Origin: Bacteroidales bacterium
GTDB taxonomy: Bacteria; Bacteroidota; Bacteroidia; Bacteroidales; UBA7960
Reading direction: 5' to 3'
NCBI GenBank assembly: GCA_007122505.1
Contig: SKTQ01000006.1
Span: 1-30,561, forward strand
DNA length: 30,561 bases
Under the pieces are notes generated by a model. It was not told the DNA's origin and did not search any database. It was given only the letters and a program-made list of their open reading frames with translations. A program made the translations under genes and the position numbers. Below are positions 1 to 6,924 of the stretch, in pieces; position 1 is the stretch's first letter; each line of letters begins with the position of its first letter.

Positions 1-498
1 CCTTATGGTGTTGGCCTGGTGAGCTGTACACATCGTTTTGGATATGGCTATTTTGAAATCGAAGCAAAACTGCCTGAAGGTAAAAATCTTTGGCCTGCTT
101 TCTGGATGTGGTCGTTTGACAGCTGGCCTCCTGAAATTGATATTTTTGAAGGATACAGCAATGTCAGGGGGGATTACCGTGATATTAAATTTCCCCGGTT
201 TTGGGAGCTTTTCAAGGTGGAGACCAATTTTCATATCATAGAAGATGGTGGAATTGGTGCTGAGAGATTTTTTATGGGCAACAATCCTGCAAACAACTTC
301 AACAAATATGCCTGTTTGTGGGAACCAAACAAAGTTGAGATCTTTTTTAATGGTTCTTCGGTAAGGACGTTGCGCAATGAAAAGGCATTCAATGATACCA
401 CCATGAATGTGATTATAAACAATATGGTTAGAAGAAACCGCAATACTTTTTCAGAAAGCGACTTTGTAGTGAAATATTTCCGCTACGATAAACTCTGA
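1..498 (+). CDS. Glycoside hydrolase family 16 protein, C-terminal part (5' end outside window)
   Basis: The reading frame is open from base 1, so the N-terminus lies upstream. The visible 165 residues contain the GH16 signature ExDxxE (EIDIFE), with the presumed nucleophile Glu at bases 133-135, Asp at 139-141 and the acid/base Glu at 148-150. Flanking text typical of the fold is present: FGYGYFEIEAKLP before it, and WPAFWMW just upstream of the catalytic strand. GH16 enzymes cleave beta-1,3 or beta-1,4 glucans and galactans such as laminarin, agar or carrageenan; the substrate cannot be told from this fragment. The protein ends directly after the catalytic jelly-roll (strand VVKYFRYDKL), with no T9SS tail or carbohydrate-binding module. 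A signal peptide, if any, would be outside the window. Family assignment is firm; specificity is unknown. Confidence 0.88.
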   Translation, partial: PYGVGLVSCTHRFGYGYFEIEAKLPEGKNLWPAFWMWSFDSWPPEIDIFEGYSNVRGDYRDIKFPRFWELFKVETNFHIIEDGGIGAERFFMGNNPANNFNKYACLWEPNKVEIFFNGSSVRTLRNEKAFNDTTMNVIINNMVRRNRNTFSESDFVVKYFRYDKL

Positions 499-570
499 GT
501 CCTGCCAACGGGCTGTTTTGGTATTGATTCACCATTAACTGACCTTCGGTATCACACTATCATTGAAAGA

Positions 571-606
571 AAAAACGGCTGTCCGGGTAATCGGACAGCC
601 GTTTTT
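571..606. terminator. Symmetric intrinsic terminator between GH16 gene and peroxiredoxin gene
   Basis: A perfect 15-bp inverted repeat (571-585 with 592-606) encloses a 6-base loop. The stem starts with five A and ends with five T on either strand, so it can end transcription from both sides. The two flanking genes converge here, which fits a bidirectional terminator. Confidence 0.88.
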
Positions 607-626
607 CATGATCAGTTATGAAAAAA

Positions 627-1319
627 TCACTTTTCCTTTTTGAAGCACATAAACCAGTCGAGGCAATATTTGTCTTCATCCTGGCTTTCAACACGGTCTT
701 TGGCTACACCACATGAGCCGGGAGGGGGAATAATCACATCATCACCGGGTTGCCAGTTGGCAGGTGTTGCAACCTGGTCGTTGTCGGCTTTTTGCATGGC
801 AATGATCATTCGTTTGATCTCATCCATGTTTCTTCCGGTACTCAAGGGGTAATAGAGGATGGCCCTGACTTTTGCGTCGGGGTCCATGATAAAGACTGCG
901 CGAACCGCCTGTGTTGTTGAAGCATTGGGCTGTACCATGCCAAACTTCTTTGACACATCCATTTTGAGGTCTTCGATCACAGGGAAGTTCACCTCCACAT
1001 TTTTCATCCCATTGAATTCAATTTTCTCCTTGATGGTGCGCAGCCATGCAATGTGCGCGTAAATACTGTCAATAGACAGTCCGATCAGTTCGGTGTTGAG
1101 CTTGCGGAAATCTTCCTGCATGGTGGCAAATGTCATGAACTCGGTGGTGCATACGGGCGTAAAGTCGGCAGGGTGGCTGAACAAAATGACCCACTTTCCC
1201 TTGTAATCTTCCGGAAAATTTATAGGGCCCATGGTTGTTTTGGCATGGAACGAGGGCGCAGGATCTCCGATAAGCGGCAATCTTACAATTTCTTCCTGGT
1301 TGACTTTTGTTTCTTCCAT
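627..1319 (-). CDS. Peroxiredoxin, Prx6/AhpC-TSA family
   Basis: This 230-residue thiol peroxidase reduces hydrogen peroxide and organic peroxides in the cytoplasm. The peroxidatic site PVCTTEF places the active Cys at residue 57, and the Prx6 hallmark LSIDSIYAHIAWL follows. The long C-terminal arm carries Cys203, Cys219 and Cys225. The Cys-x5-Cys pair near the end resembles that of archaeal Prx6-type enzymes (such as the Aeropyrum pernix protein), where it supplies a resolving thiol, so this is probably not a strict one-Cys enzyme. There is no signal peptide. The gene stands alone, convergent with the GH16 gene and divergent from the tricorn-like protease gene. The ATG at 1319 gives the expected N-terminus; no Shine-Dalgarno and no clear promoter were seen upstream. 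The family is certain; the physiological reductant is unknown. Confidence 0.94.
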   Translation of the reverse strand: MEETKVNQEEIVRLPLIGDPAPSFHAKTTMGPINFPEDYKGKWVILFSHPADFTPVCTTEFMTFATMQEDFRKLNTELIGLSIDSIYAHIAWLRTIKEKIEFNGMKNVEVNFPVIEDLKMDVSKKFGMVQPNASTTQAVRAVFIMDPDAKVRAILYYPLSTGRNMDEIKRMIIAMQKADNDQVATPANWQPGDDVIIPPPGSCGVAKDRVESQDEDKYCLDWFMCFKKEK

Positions 1320-1622
1320 AGTATAATTGATTTTTAGTGATGAATAAAGATGTTAATTATTTCACAAAAGAAATTACTCTTCGTATGGTGTAACAATGAT
1401 GGCTTCACAATTGTTCATAAAAAAATAAAACATATATGCGCTTTTACCTTATTTATGCACCCACAGGCTGGCTGAATAATAATTTATGATTTTTATCTTT
1501 TGAAATACCCGGTGGGTGATTGAAATTTTGATCCTTGAATAAAATGATTCGCGCAACACATTAAAAATATTATATTTGCTGACACGACAATCCACACTAT
1601 TATTCTTAAAAATAACAAACAA
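1320..1622. other. Divergent intergenic region, 303 bases
   Basis: AT-rich region between the divergent peroxiredoxin and tricorn-like protease genes. Apart from a promoter -7 box for the plus-strand gene at 1571-1578, I see no hairpin, repeat, RNA gene or credible short gene. No good minus-strand promoter match was found for the peroxiredoxin. Confidence 0.6.
1571..1578 (+). promoter_or_regulatory. Bacteroidota-type -7 box upstream of tricorn-like protease gene
   Basis: TATATTTG is an exact match to the Bacteroidota -7 consensus TAnnTTTG and lies 44 bases before the start codon. The expected -33 TTTG is poor: only TTCG occurs at the right distance (1548-1551, 19-base spacer). Confidence 0.45.
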
Positions 1623-4600
1623 ATGAAACAATCCAGATTTGCAATTTTATTACTCATGGTTTTGACGTTTTTGTCAACAGCCAAGGCCGATGAAGCAAGG
1701 CTTTTGCGTTTCCCGGCAGTATATGAAGACCAGGTGGTCTTTTCTTACGCCGGTGATTTGTACACAGTTGATCGTGCAGGAGGCATTGCACGTAAGCTTA
1801 CGAACCATCCCGGCTACAAAATGTTTGCGCGATTCAGCCCCGATGGCACTCACATAGCTTTTACCGCGCAATACGATGGCAATACCGAGGTGTATTTAAT
1901 GCCTGCCGGTGGAGGCGTGCCCACCCGGTTAACCTATACGGCTACACTTGGGCGTGATGATCTGTCGGATCGCATGGGACCGAACAATATTGTTATGGGA
2001 TGGAAAAACAATGAAACCATTGTCTTCCGCTCACGCAAAAGGTCTTTTAATTCATTCAAGGGTTCTTTGTTCACCGTAAGTATTGATGGTGGACTGCCTG
2101 AACAAATACCGGTGCCTGAAGGCGGATGGATCAGCTTTGATGAAACCGGCGAGCGTTTTGTTTACAACCGTGTGTTCAGGGAGTTCCGTACCTGGAAATA
2201 TTATGCCGGGGGTATGGCCGATGATATCTGGCTGCATGACTTACGCGATCGTACAACCGTTAATCTCACCAATCACATGTCCCAGGATGTTTTTCCCATG
2301 TGGGTGAACAACAGTGTATATTTCCTTTCGGACCGGGATGCCAGGATGAATCTATTTGTCTATGATATGGTTACGGAGCAAACCCGGAAACTGACACATT
2401 TTGAAGAATTCGACATCAAGTTCCCCTCCCTTGGAAATGATGCCATTATTTTTGAAAATGGGGGTTATTTGTATCTTTTTGATTTGAATACGGAAGCCAT
2501 TGAGAGAATCGTGATTCGCATTGCCGAAGACCTGGCCATGGGAAGGAGGCAACGTAAGGATGCTTCCCAGATGATCCGCAGTGCTTCCATTGCTCCTGAT
2601 GGCAACCGCGTTACGTTTGGTGCCCGGGGTGATGTGTGGAGTGTTCCTGCCAAAAGTGGTGTTACACGTAATCTCACGGAAACCTCCGGTGTGCATGAGC
2701 GCAATGTAACATGGTCGCCGGATGGCCGTCATATTGCCTATATATCAGATGTAACAGGCGAAGATGAAATTTTTATCATACCGCAGGACGGACGTGGTGA
2801 TGCCATACAATTAACCCGCGATGCCGATACTTATAAATACAACCTGAGCTGGTCGCCCGATGCCAGCAAAATTATGTGGTCGGACAAAAAGTTGCGGCTG
2901 CAATATGTGGATGTAAACACAAAAGAAGTTACCATTGTAGAGCAGGCAGAAGCGGGTGAGATCACTCAGTATAACTGGTCACCCGACAGCCGTTGGATCA
3001 CCTACACACGGCCTGAGAGAGAGCACTACTCAAGGATATTTGTTTACAAGCTCGACAGTGGCGAGTCATTTCCTGTGACAAGCGGGTGGTATGCTTCGTC
3101 AAGCCCCAGCTTCTGTGACCGGGGCAAGTATCTGTTTTTTAGCTCTAACCGGGACTTTAACCCCATTTATAGCCGTACGGAATGGAACCATGCCTACACG
3201 GATATGAGCCGGGTTTATTTTATTACGCTGCGTGAGGATGTACCCTCTTTTCTTGAGCCTGAAAACAATGAAGTGAAAATAGACAACGGCGAAAACGGTG
3301 GCAGAGGTTCAACCAACGATGGAGATTTGCGCATCGAAATCGACCGCGATAACATCAAGCACCGGATCGCGGCATTGCCTGTCGATGTTTCAACCTATTG
3401 GTCAATCAATGCCGTTGGCAATCATATTTATTATATGAAAAGGTCATTTGGTGACAACCGGTCCAGTCTTATGATGTATAACATGGACAGCCGCCAGGAA
3501 ACCAGTCTTGCCGACATCAACGGATACGCCATCAGTGCCAACAAACAGAAAATGCTGGTGTTGCAAAGGGGGCGCTATGCAGTGATAGACCTGCCCCGCT
3601 CATCTTTCTCGGTGAATGATTTTGTTGATGTTTCCAATATGAAGGTTTGGGTTAATTTGCACGAAGAGTGGGAGCAGATTTACAACGAAACCTGGCGCCA
3701 GATGCGTGACTTTTTCTATGCTCCAAACATGCATGGTGTTGATTGGGAGGCCATGCACGAAAAGTATCTGCCATTGGTGAATTATGTAAATAATCGTCTG
3801 GATCTTACCTATATACTTGGTGAATTGGTTGGTGAGCTGAATGTGGGGCACGCCTATGTTGGTGGCGGTGATGTGCCTCAGGTTGAAAGGATACCCATGG
3901 GGCTGCTGGGTGCTGAAATGAGCCGGCACGAATCCGGCTATTACAGAATTGACCGCATTTTAAAGGGAGAAAACTGGAATTCATCCCGTCGCTCACCGCT
4001 CACAGAGCTTGGTGTTGATATAAGTGAAGGTGAATATATTATAGCAGTAAACGGACAACCGACCGATGAACTGGTCAATGTTTTCAAAGCACTTAAAGGC
4101 ACTGCCGGTCAGCAGGTGGAACTTACCGTGAATAGCAGGCCACGTAAAGATGGTGCACGGGATGTGATCGTAGTGCCCATATCTGACGAAGCGGACCTGT
4201 ATTATTATAACTGGGTACAGGATAACATCAGCAAAGTAAGCGAAGCTACCGGTGGCAGAGTCGGATATATCCATGTTCCTGACATGGGCCCCGGGGGTCT
4301 CAATGAGTTTGTCAAGCATTTTTATCCGCAATTGCGAAAAGAGGCTTTAATTATTGATGTAAGGGGTAACGGTGGTGGCAATGTGTCGCCTATGCTTATT
4401 GAGCGTTTGTCAAGGGAGCTTACCGGTTTATCCATGCAGCGTAACGTTGTTCCGGGAACAAGGCCGGCTCAAATACACCTCGGACCAAAGGTATGTCTGA
4501 TAGATAAGTATTCTGCTTCCGACGGTGACCTGTTCCCCTATCAGTTTCAAAAGCTGGGTCTCGGGCCGCTTATTGGAACAACCACCTGGGGCGGCGTGGT

Positions 4601-4868
4601 TGGAATACGCGGCTCACTGCCCTTTATCGATGGAGGAACCCTGTCAAAACCGGAGTTTGCGCCCTATGATATTCATGGACAGGAATGGATTATTGAAGGC
4701 ATTGGGGTTGATCCGGATATATATATTGAAAATGATCCGGCCCTGGAATTTGAAGGGATTGACCAGCAACTGAACCGCGCCATTGAAGAAGCACTCAGAC
4801 TGATGGAGGATTATGATCAAAAAATCCATCCCGTTCCACCATTCCCGGATCGGTCGAGGCAACCGTAG
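1623..4868 (+). CDS. Secreted tricorn-like protease (peptidase family S41)
   Basis: This 1081-residue serine protease has the layout of archaeal tricorn. A signal peptide (residues 1-22, cleavage after AKA) is followed by TolB/WD40-like beta-propeller repeats (about 27-690, with motifs such as FSPDGTHIAF and WSPDGRHIAY), a C1 helical region, a PDZ domain (about 765-850) and the S41 catalytic domain. The expected catalytic residues are His743 (GHAYVGG), nucleophile Ser966 (YSASDGD) and Glu1025 (IIEGIGV), almost the same spacing as His746, Ser965 and Glu1023 of Thermoplasma tricorn. The Asp after the serine suggests basic P1 preference by analogy. The residue before the His is Gly rather than the tricorn Ser745. 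The signal peptide puts it in the periplasm or outside the cell, unlike cytosolic tricorn, so it probably degrades imported or extracytoplasmic peptides. The ATG at 1623 sets the signal peptide; there is no Shine-Dalgarno. Confidence 0.93.
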   Translation: MKQSRFAILLLMVLTFLSTAKADEARLLRFPAVYEDQVVFSYAGDLYTVDRAGGIARKLTNHPGYKMFARFSPDGTHIAFTAQYDGNTEVYLMPAGGGVPTRLTYTATLGRDDLSDRMGPNNIVMGWKNNETIVFRSRKRSFNSFKGSLFTVSIDGGLPEQIPVPEGGWISFDETGERFVYNRVFREFRTWKYYAGGMADDIWLHDLRDRTTVNLTNHMSQDVFPMWVNNSVYFLSDRDARMNLFVYDMVTEQTRKLTHFEEFDIKFPSLGNDAIIFENGGYLYLFDLNTEAIERIVIRIAEDLAMGRRQRKDASQMIRSASIAPDGNRVTFGARGDVWSVPAKSGVTRNLTETSGVHERNVTWSPDGRHIAYISDVTGEDEIFIIPQDGRGDAIQLTRDADTYKYNLSWSPDASKIMWSDKKLRLQYVDVNTKEVTIVEQAEAGEITQYNWSPDSRWITYTRPEREHYSRIFVYKLDSGESFPVTSGWYASSSPSFCDRGKYLFFSSNRDFNPIYSRTEWNHAYTDMSRVYFITLREDVPSFLEPENNEVKIDNGENGGRGSTNDGDLRIEIDRDNIKHRIAALPVDVSTYWSINAVGNHIYYMKRSFGDNRSSLMMYNMDSRQETSLADINGYAISANKQKMLVLQRGRYAVIDLPRSSFSVNDFVDVSNMKVWVNLHEEWEQIYNETWRQMRDFFYAPNMHGVDWEAMHEKYLPLVNYVNNRLDLTYILGELVGELNVGHAYVGGGDVPQVERIPMGLLGAEMSRHESGYYRIDRILKGENWNSSRRSPLTELGVDISEGEYIIAVNGQPTDELVNVFKALKGTAGQQVELTVNSRPRKDGARDVIVVPISDEADLYYYNWVQDNISKVSEATGGRVGYIHVPDMGPGGLNEFVKHFYPQLRKEALIIDVRGNGGGNVSPMLIERLSRELTGLSMQRNVVPGTRPAQIHLGPKVCLIDKYSASDGDLFPYQFQKLGLGPLIGTTTWGGVVGIRGSLPFIDGGTLSKPEFAPYDIHGQEWIIEGIGVDPDIYIENDPALEFEGIDQQLNRAIEEALRLMEDYDQKIHPVPPFPDRSRQP

Positions 4869-4874
4869 AAGTTG

Positions 4875-5123
4875 TTATTTAAGCAGGTCAGATATGTTGA
4901 ACTTGCTGTCGTAAATCTTCAGCACGTCATCAATGTCCAGGCTTTCAACGCGGTCAATTTTGTTGGTGGAAGGTATATACCAAACTTCCACAAAGAAATC
5001 ACCGAAGGTGTACAGGCGTATTTGAAAATACAGAAACAGCCTGTCGGCAATGGGTCTTCCGGATTCCAATACCCTGTACACCTTCTCTTTTAGGGGAAAC
5101 CTGTCAAAATCGCTGCGTTTCAT
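4875..5123 (-). CDS. Small hypothetical protein (82 aa)
   Basis: I do not recognise a named family. The 82-residue product is charged, has no signal peptide or membrane segment, and has plausible composition for a small cytoplasmic protein: a basic N-terminus, a central beta-rich stretch (LFLYFQIRLYTF, FFVEVWYIP) and an acidic end (SLDIDDVLKIYD). It converges with the tricorn-like gene, with 6 bases between the stop codons. I prefer this strand because the overlapping plus-strand frame starts at TTG and has a less protein-like composition. The FFVEVWYIP block resembles small conserved Bacteroidota proteins of unknown function, but I cannot confirm homology. No Shine-Dalgarno and no promoter match were found. 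Confidence 0.6.
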   Translation of the reverse strand: MKRSDFDRFPLKEKVYRVLESGRPIADRLFLYFQIRLYTFGDFFVEVWYIPSTNKIDRVESLDIDDVLKIYDSKFNISDLLK

Positions 5124-5202
5124 GTAAAATGAAATTTGTTGTCTGTTATTTAATATATAATGATCGATATCTGTCGCATGATCTGATTGACAGCCCGGAA
5201 TT

Positions 5203-5235
5203 AAATACCGGTTGTTTTCCGGTATTTCTGTTTTT
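5203..5235 (+). terminator. Probable intrinsic terminator upstream of pssA
   Basis: A perfect 9-bp stem (5203-5211 with 5219-5227) with a 7-base T-rich loop is followed on the plus strand by CTGTTTTT. It would stop plus-strand transcripts before pssA, most simply read-through from the tricorn-like gene 335 bases upstream. Confidence 0.55.
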
Positions 5236-5336
5236 AAATTTATGGTATGAAACGTCCATATTCAGGAGCTGATATGCATGGGCTTGGGGATGTTCCGGAG
5301 GTTTCATCTCAAAAACGATAACAAAATGATTTGCAG

Positions 5337-6071
5337 ATGAAATACATACCGAACACACTTACCATGGTCAATCTGTTTTTGGGATGTACAGCGGTAGCTT
5401 CCGTTTTTGCAGGGTTTCTGACAACAGCATCTGTACTGATTGGTTTGTGCGCTGTTATTGACTTTCTTGACGGTGCCCTGGCGAGGTGGTTGAAAGCCGC
5501 TTCAAACATCGGCATACAATTAGATGCACTTGCAGATCTCGTCAGCTTTGGATTGGCTCCCGCAGCTATCCTGTTTCACTACATGCAGGCTGTGTTTTTA
5601 TCATGTAAACCCGAAACCGCTTATTTTGTTTGGTCATTACCTGCATTTCTCGTAACAGTTTTTTCTGCACTGCGATTGGCCATCTTTGCAGCTGATCAAA
5701 ACCAGCCTGATTTTTTCAGGGGACTCCCAACTCCTGCCAACGGACTGCTGATCGCCTCTGTGCCTTTTACTCTGGCATTCACCTCGCCCGACCATATTAT
5801 AAACACCATTTTCGTATTCCTTACCGAAACCTATTGGCTGCTTTTGATTGTGACCATAGTGCTTTCACTGATGCTGACCGCACCGGTTAAGATGTTTTCT
5901 CTCAAAACAAACACATTTCAATGGGCCGATAATCGCATTCGATATATTTTTCTTGCCGGTTGTCTGGTCTTGTTGATAACTTTTGGGCTGGCAGCTGCCC
6001 CCTTATTCCTTATTTTTTATATAATTTTGTCTTTGGTTGATCATTGGTTTTTGGCCGGGAAAGGGCAATGA
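5337..6071 (+). CDS. pssA: CDP-diacylglycerol-serine O-phosphatidyltransferase
   Basis: This integral membrane enzyme of 244 residues joins CDP-diacylglycerol and serine to make phosphatidylserine, the precursor of phosphatidylethanolamine. The complete CDP-alcohol phosphotransferase motif D-x2-DG-x2-AR-x8-G-x3-D-x3-D is present: Asp42, Asp45, Gly46, Ala49, Arg50, Gly59, Asp63 and Asp67. The N-terminus IPNTLTMVNLFLGC is typical of bacterial PssA. Several hydrophobic segments follow, to about residue 240. I chose the ATG at 5337 rather than the TTG two codons earlier because the protein then begins MKYIPN, as relatives do. It is the first gene of a closely spaced plus-strand run with purS, yraN and the DPP-IV gene. 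Assignment to serine, rather than glycerol phosphate, rests on overall resemblance. Confidence 0.9.
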   Translation: MKYIPNTLTMVNLFLGCTAVASVFAGFLTTASVLIGLCAVIDFLDGALARWLKAASNIGIQLDALADLVSFGLAPAAILFHYMQAVFLSCKPETAYFVWSLPAFLVTVFSALRLAIFAADQNQPDFFRGLPTPANGLLIASVPFTLAFTSPDHIINTIFVFLTETYWLLLIVTIVLSLMLTAPVKMFSLKTNTFQWADNRIRYIFLAGCLVLLITFGLAAAPLFLIFYIILSLVDHWFLAGKGQ

Positions 6072-6141
6072 TGATGATCGCCGCATTTTGCATACCCCTG
6101 ATAGTGTTCAATAAACCCACAATAAACTATTACTGGCAAAC

Positions 6142-6399
6142 ATGAAGTTCCGTGCCGAGATAACCATTATGCCACTCAAGGCTTTGCTTGACCCTCAGGG
6201 AAAGGCAATAACTGGCAGCATGAAAAACCTTGATCTCCCGCAGATATCCAATGTGCGGGTTGGCAAAAATATCAGTCTTCTTGTAGAAGCTGACAACAAA
6301 AACCAGGCTGCAGAAATTGTAGAAACAGCATGTAAAAAACTGCTGGCAAACCCCATCATGGAGTATTATGAATTCTCCATTTTTGAAGTAGAGGTATGA
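6142..6399 (+). CDS. purS: Phosphoribosylformylglycinamidine synthase subunit PurS
   Basis: PurS is the small bridging subunit of the three-part PurLQS enzyme, which converts FGAR to FGAM in de novo purine synthesis. It docks the glutaminase PurQ onto PurL. The 85 residues match the family in length and landmarks: an N-terminal beta strand (FRAEITIMP), the loop LLDPQGKAI, the VRVGK motif and a C-terminal strand ending FEVEV. It lies 70 bases after pssA. No purQ or small purL is in the window, so its partners must be encoded elsewhere, or the genome uses PurS with a distant locus. Its stop overlaps the ATG of a possible 26-codon ORF (ATGA). No Shine-Dalgarno is present. Confidence 0.9.
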   Translation: MKFRAEITIMPLKALLDPQGKAITGSMKNLDLPQISNVRVGKNISLLVEADNKNQAAEIVETACKKLLANPIMEYYEFSIFEVEV

Positions 6400-6476
6400 A
6401 AGAAAGCTTGCCAGGTAACCATGACAACTGTTGCATATGCGGCGTAATTTCCAAGGCAAAACAAACCCCTTGCTGA
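6396..6476 (+). CDS. Possible 26-residue Cys-rich ORF overlapping purS stop
   Basis: The ATG overlaps the purS stop in an ATGA arrangement, typical of translational coupling, and the frame stops 4 bases before the yraN start. The product would be 26 residues with four Cys, including CCICG. I do not recognise a family, and the frame may be chance in an 81-base gap. Confidence 0.18.
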   Translation: MKESLPGNHDNCCICGVISKAKQTPC

Positions 6477-6480
6477 ATCA

Positions 6481-6840
6481 ATGGCTCAGTCACACGATAT
6501 CGGTCAAGCCGGTGAAGCCTTAGCTGCCGAACACCTGAAACAGCAGGGTTGCCAGATACTGGAAACCAACTGGCAGTCCAATCACCAGGAAATTGACATT
6601 ATAGCCCGGAAGGGAAACATCCTGGTAATCGTTGAGGTGAAAACAAGGAGCAGCAACTTTTTCGGGGAGCCTGAGGTTTTTGTCACCAAACAAAAACAAC
6701 GCATGCTGATCAAAGCAGCAAACCACTATGTTGCAAAAAATGAGCTGGACCTTGAAATCCGTTTTGATATCATATCCATATTATTTAAGGACCAAAAACA
6801 CCGGCTCAACCATATTGAGGATGCTTTTTACCCTCATTAA
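6481..6840 (+). CDS. yraN: UPF0102 family nuclease-like protein YraN
   Basis: This 119-residue protein belongs to the conserved UPF0102 (YraN) family, which has a restriction-endonuclease-like fold. The family hallmarks are visible: the N-terminal helix GQAGEALAAEHL with Glu12, then EID (Glu37, Asp39) and EVK (Glu52, Lys54), which form the PD-(D/E)xK-type metal site, followed by KQKQRMLIKAANHYV. The biological role is unsettled; links to DNA processing or uptake have been suggested for the family. It has no signal peptide. It starts 81 bases after purS and has no Shine-Dalgarno. The assignment to the family is firm, the function is not. Confidence 0.9.
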   Translation: MAQSHDIGQAGEALAAEHLKQQGCQILETNWQSNHQEIDIIARKGNILVIVEVKTRSSNFFGEPEVFVTKQKQRMLIKAANHYVAKNELDLEIRFDIISILFKDQKHRLNHIEDAFYPH

Positions 6841-6924
6841 TCACTGAATGGACAATGCAATATCCCTAAAACAGTTTCAAAAAAATGTTTTATCATCAAT
6901 TATAATCATCTTAATCTTTTACTT

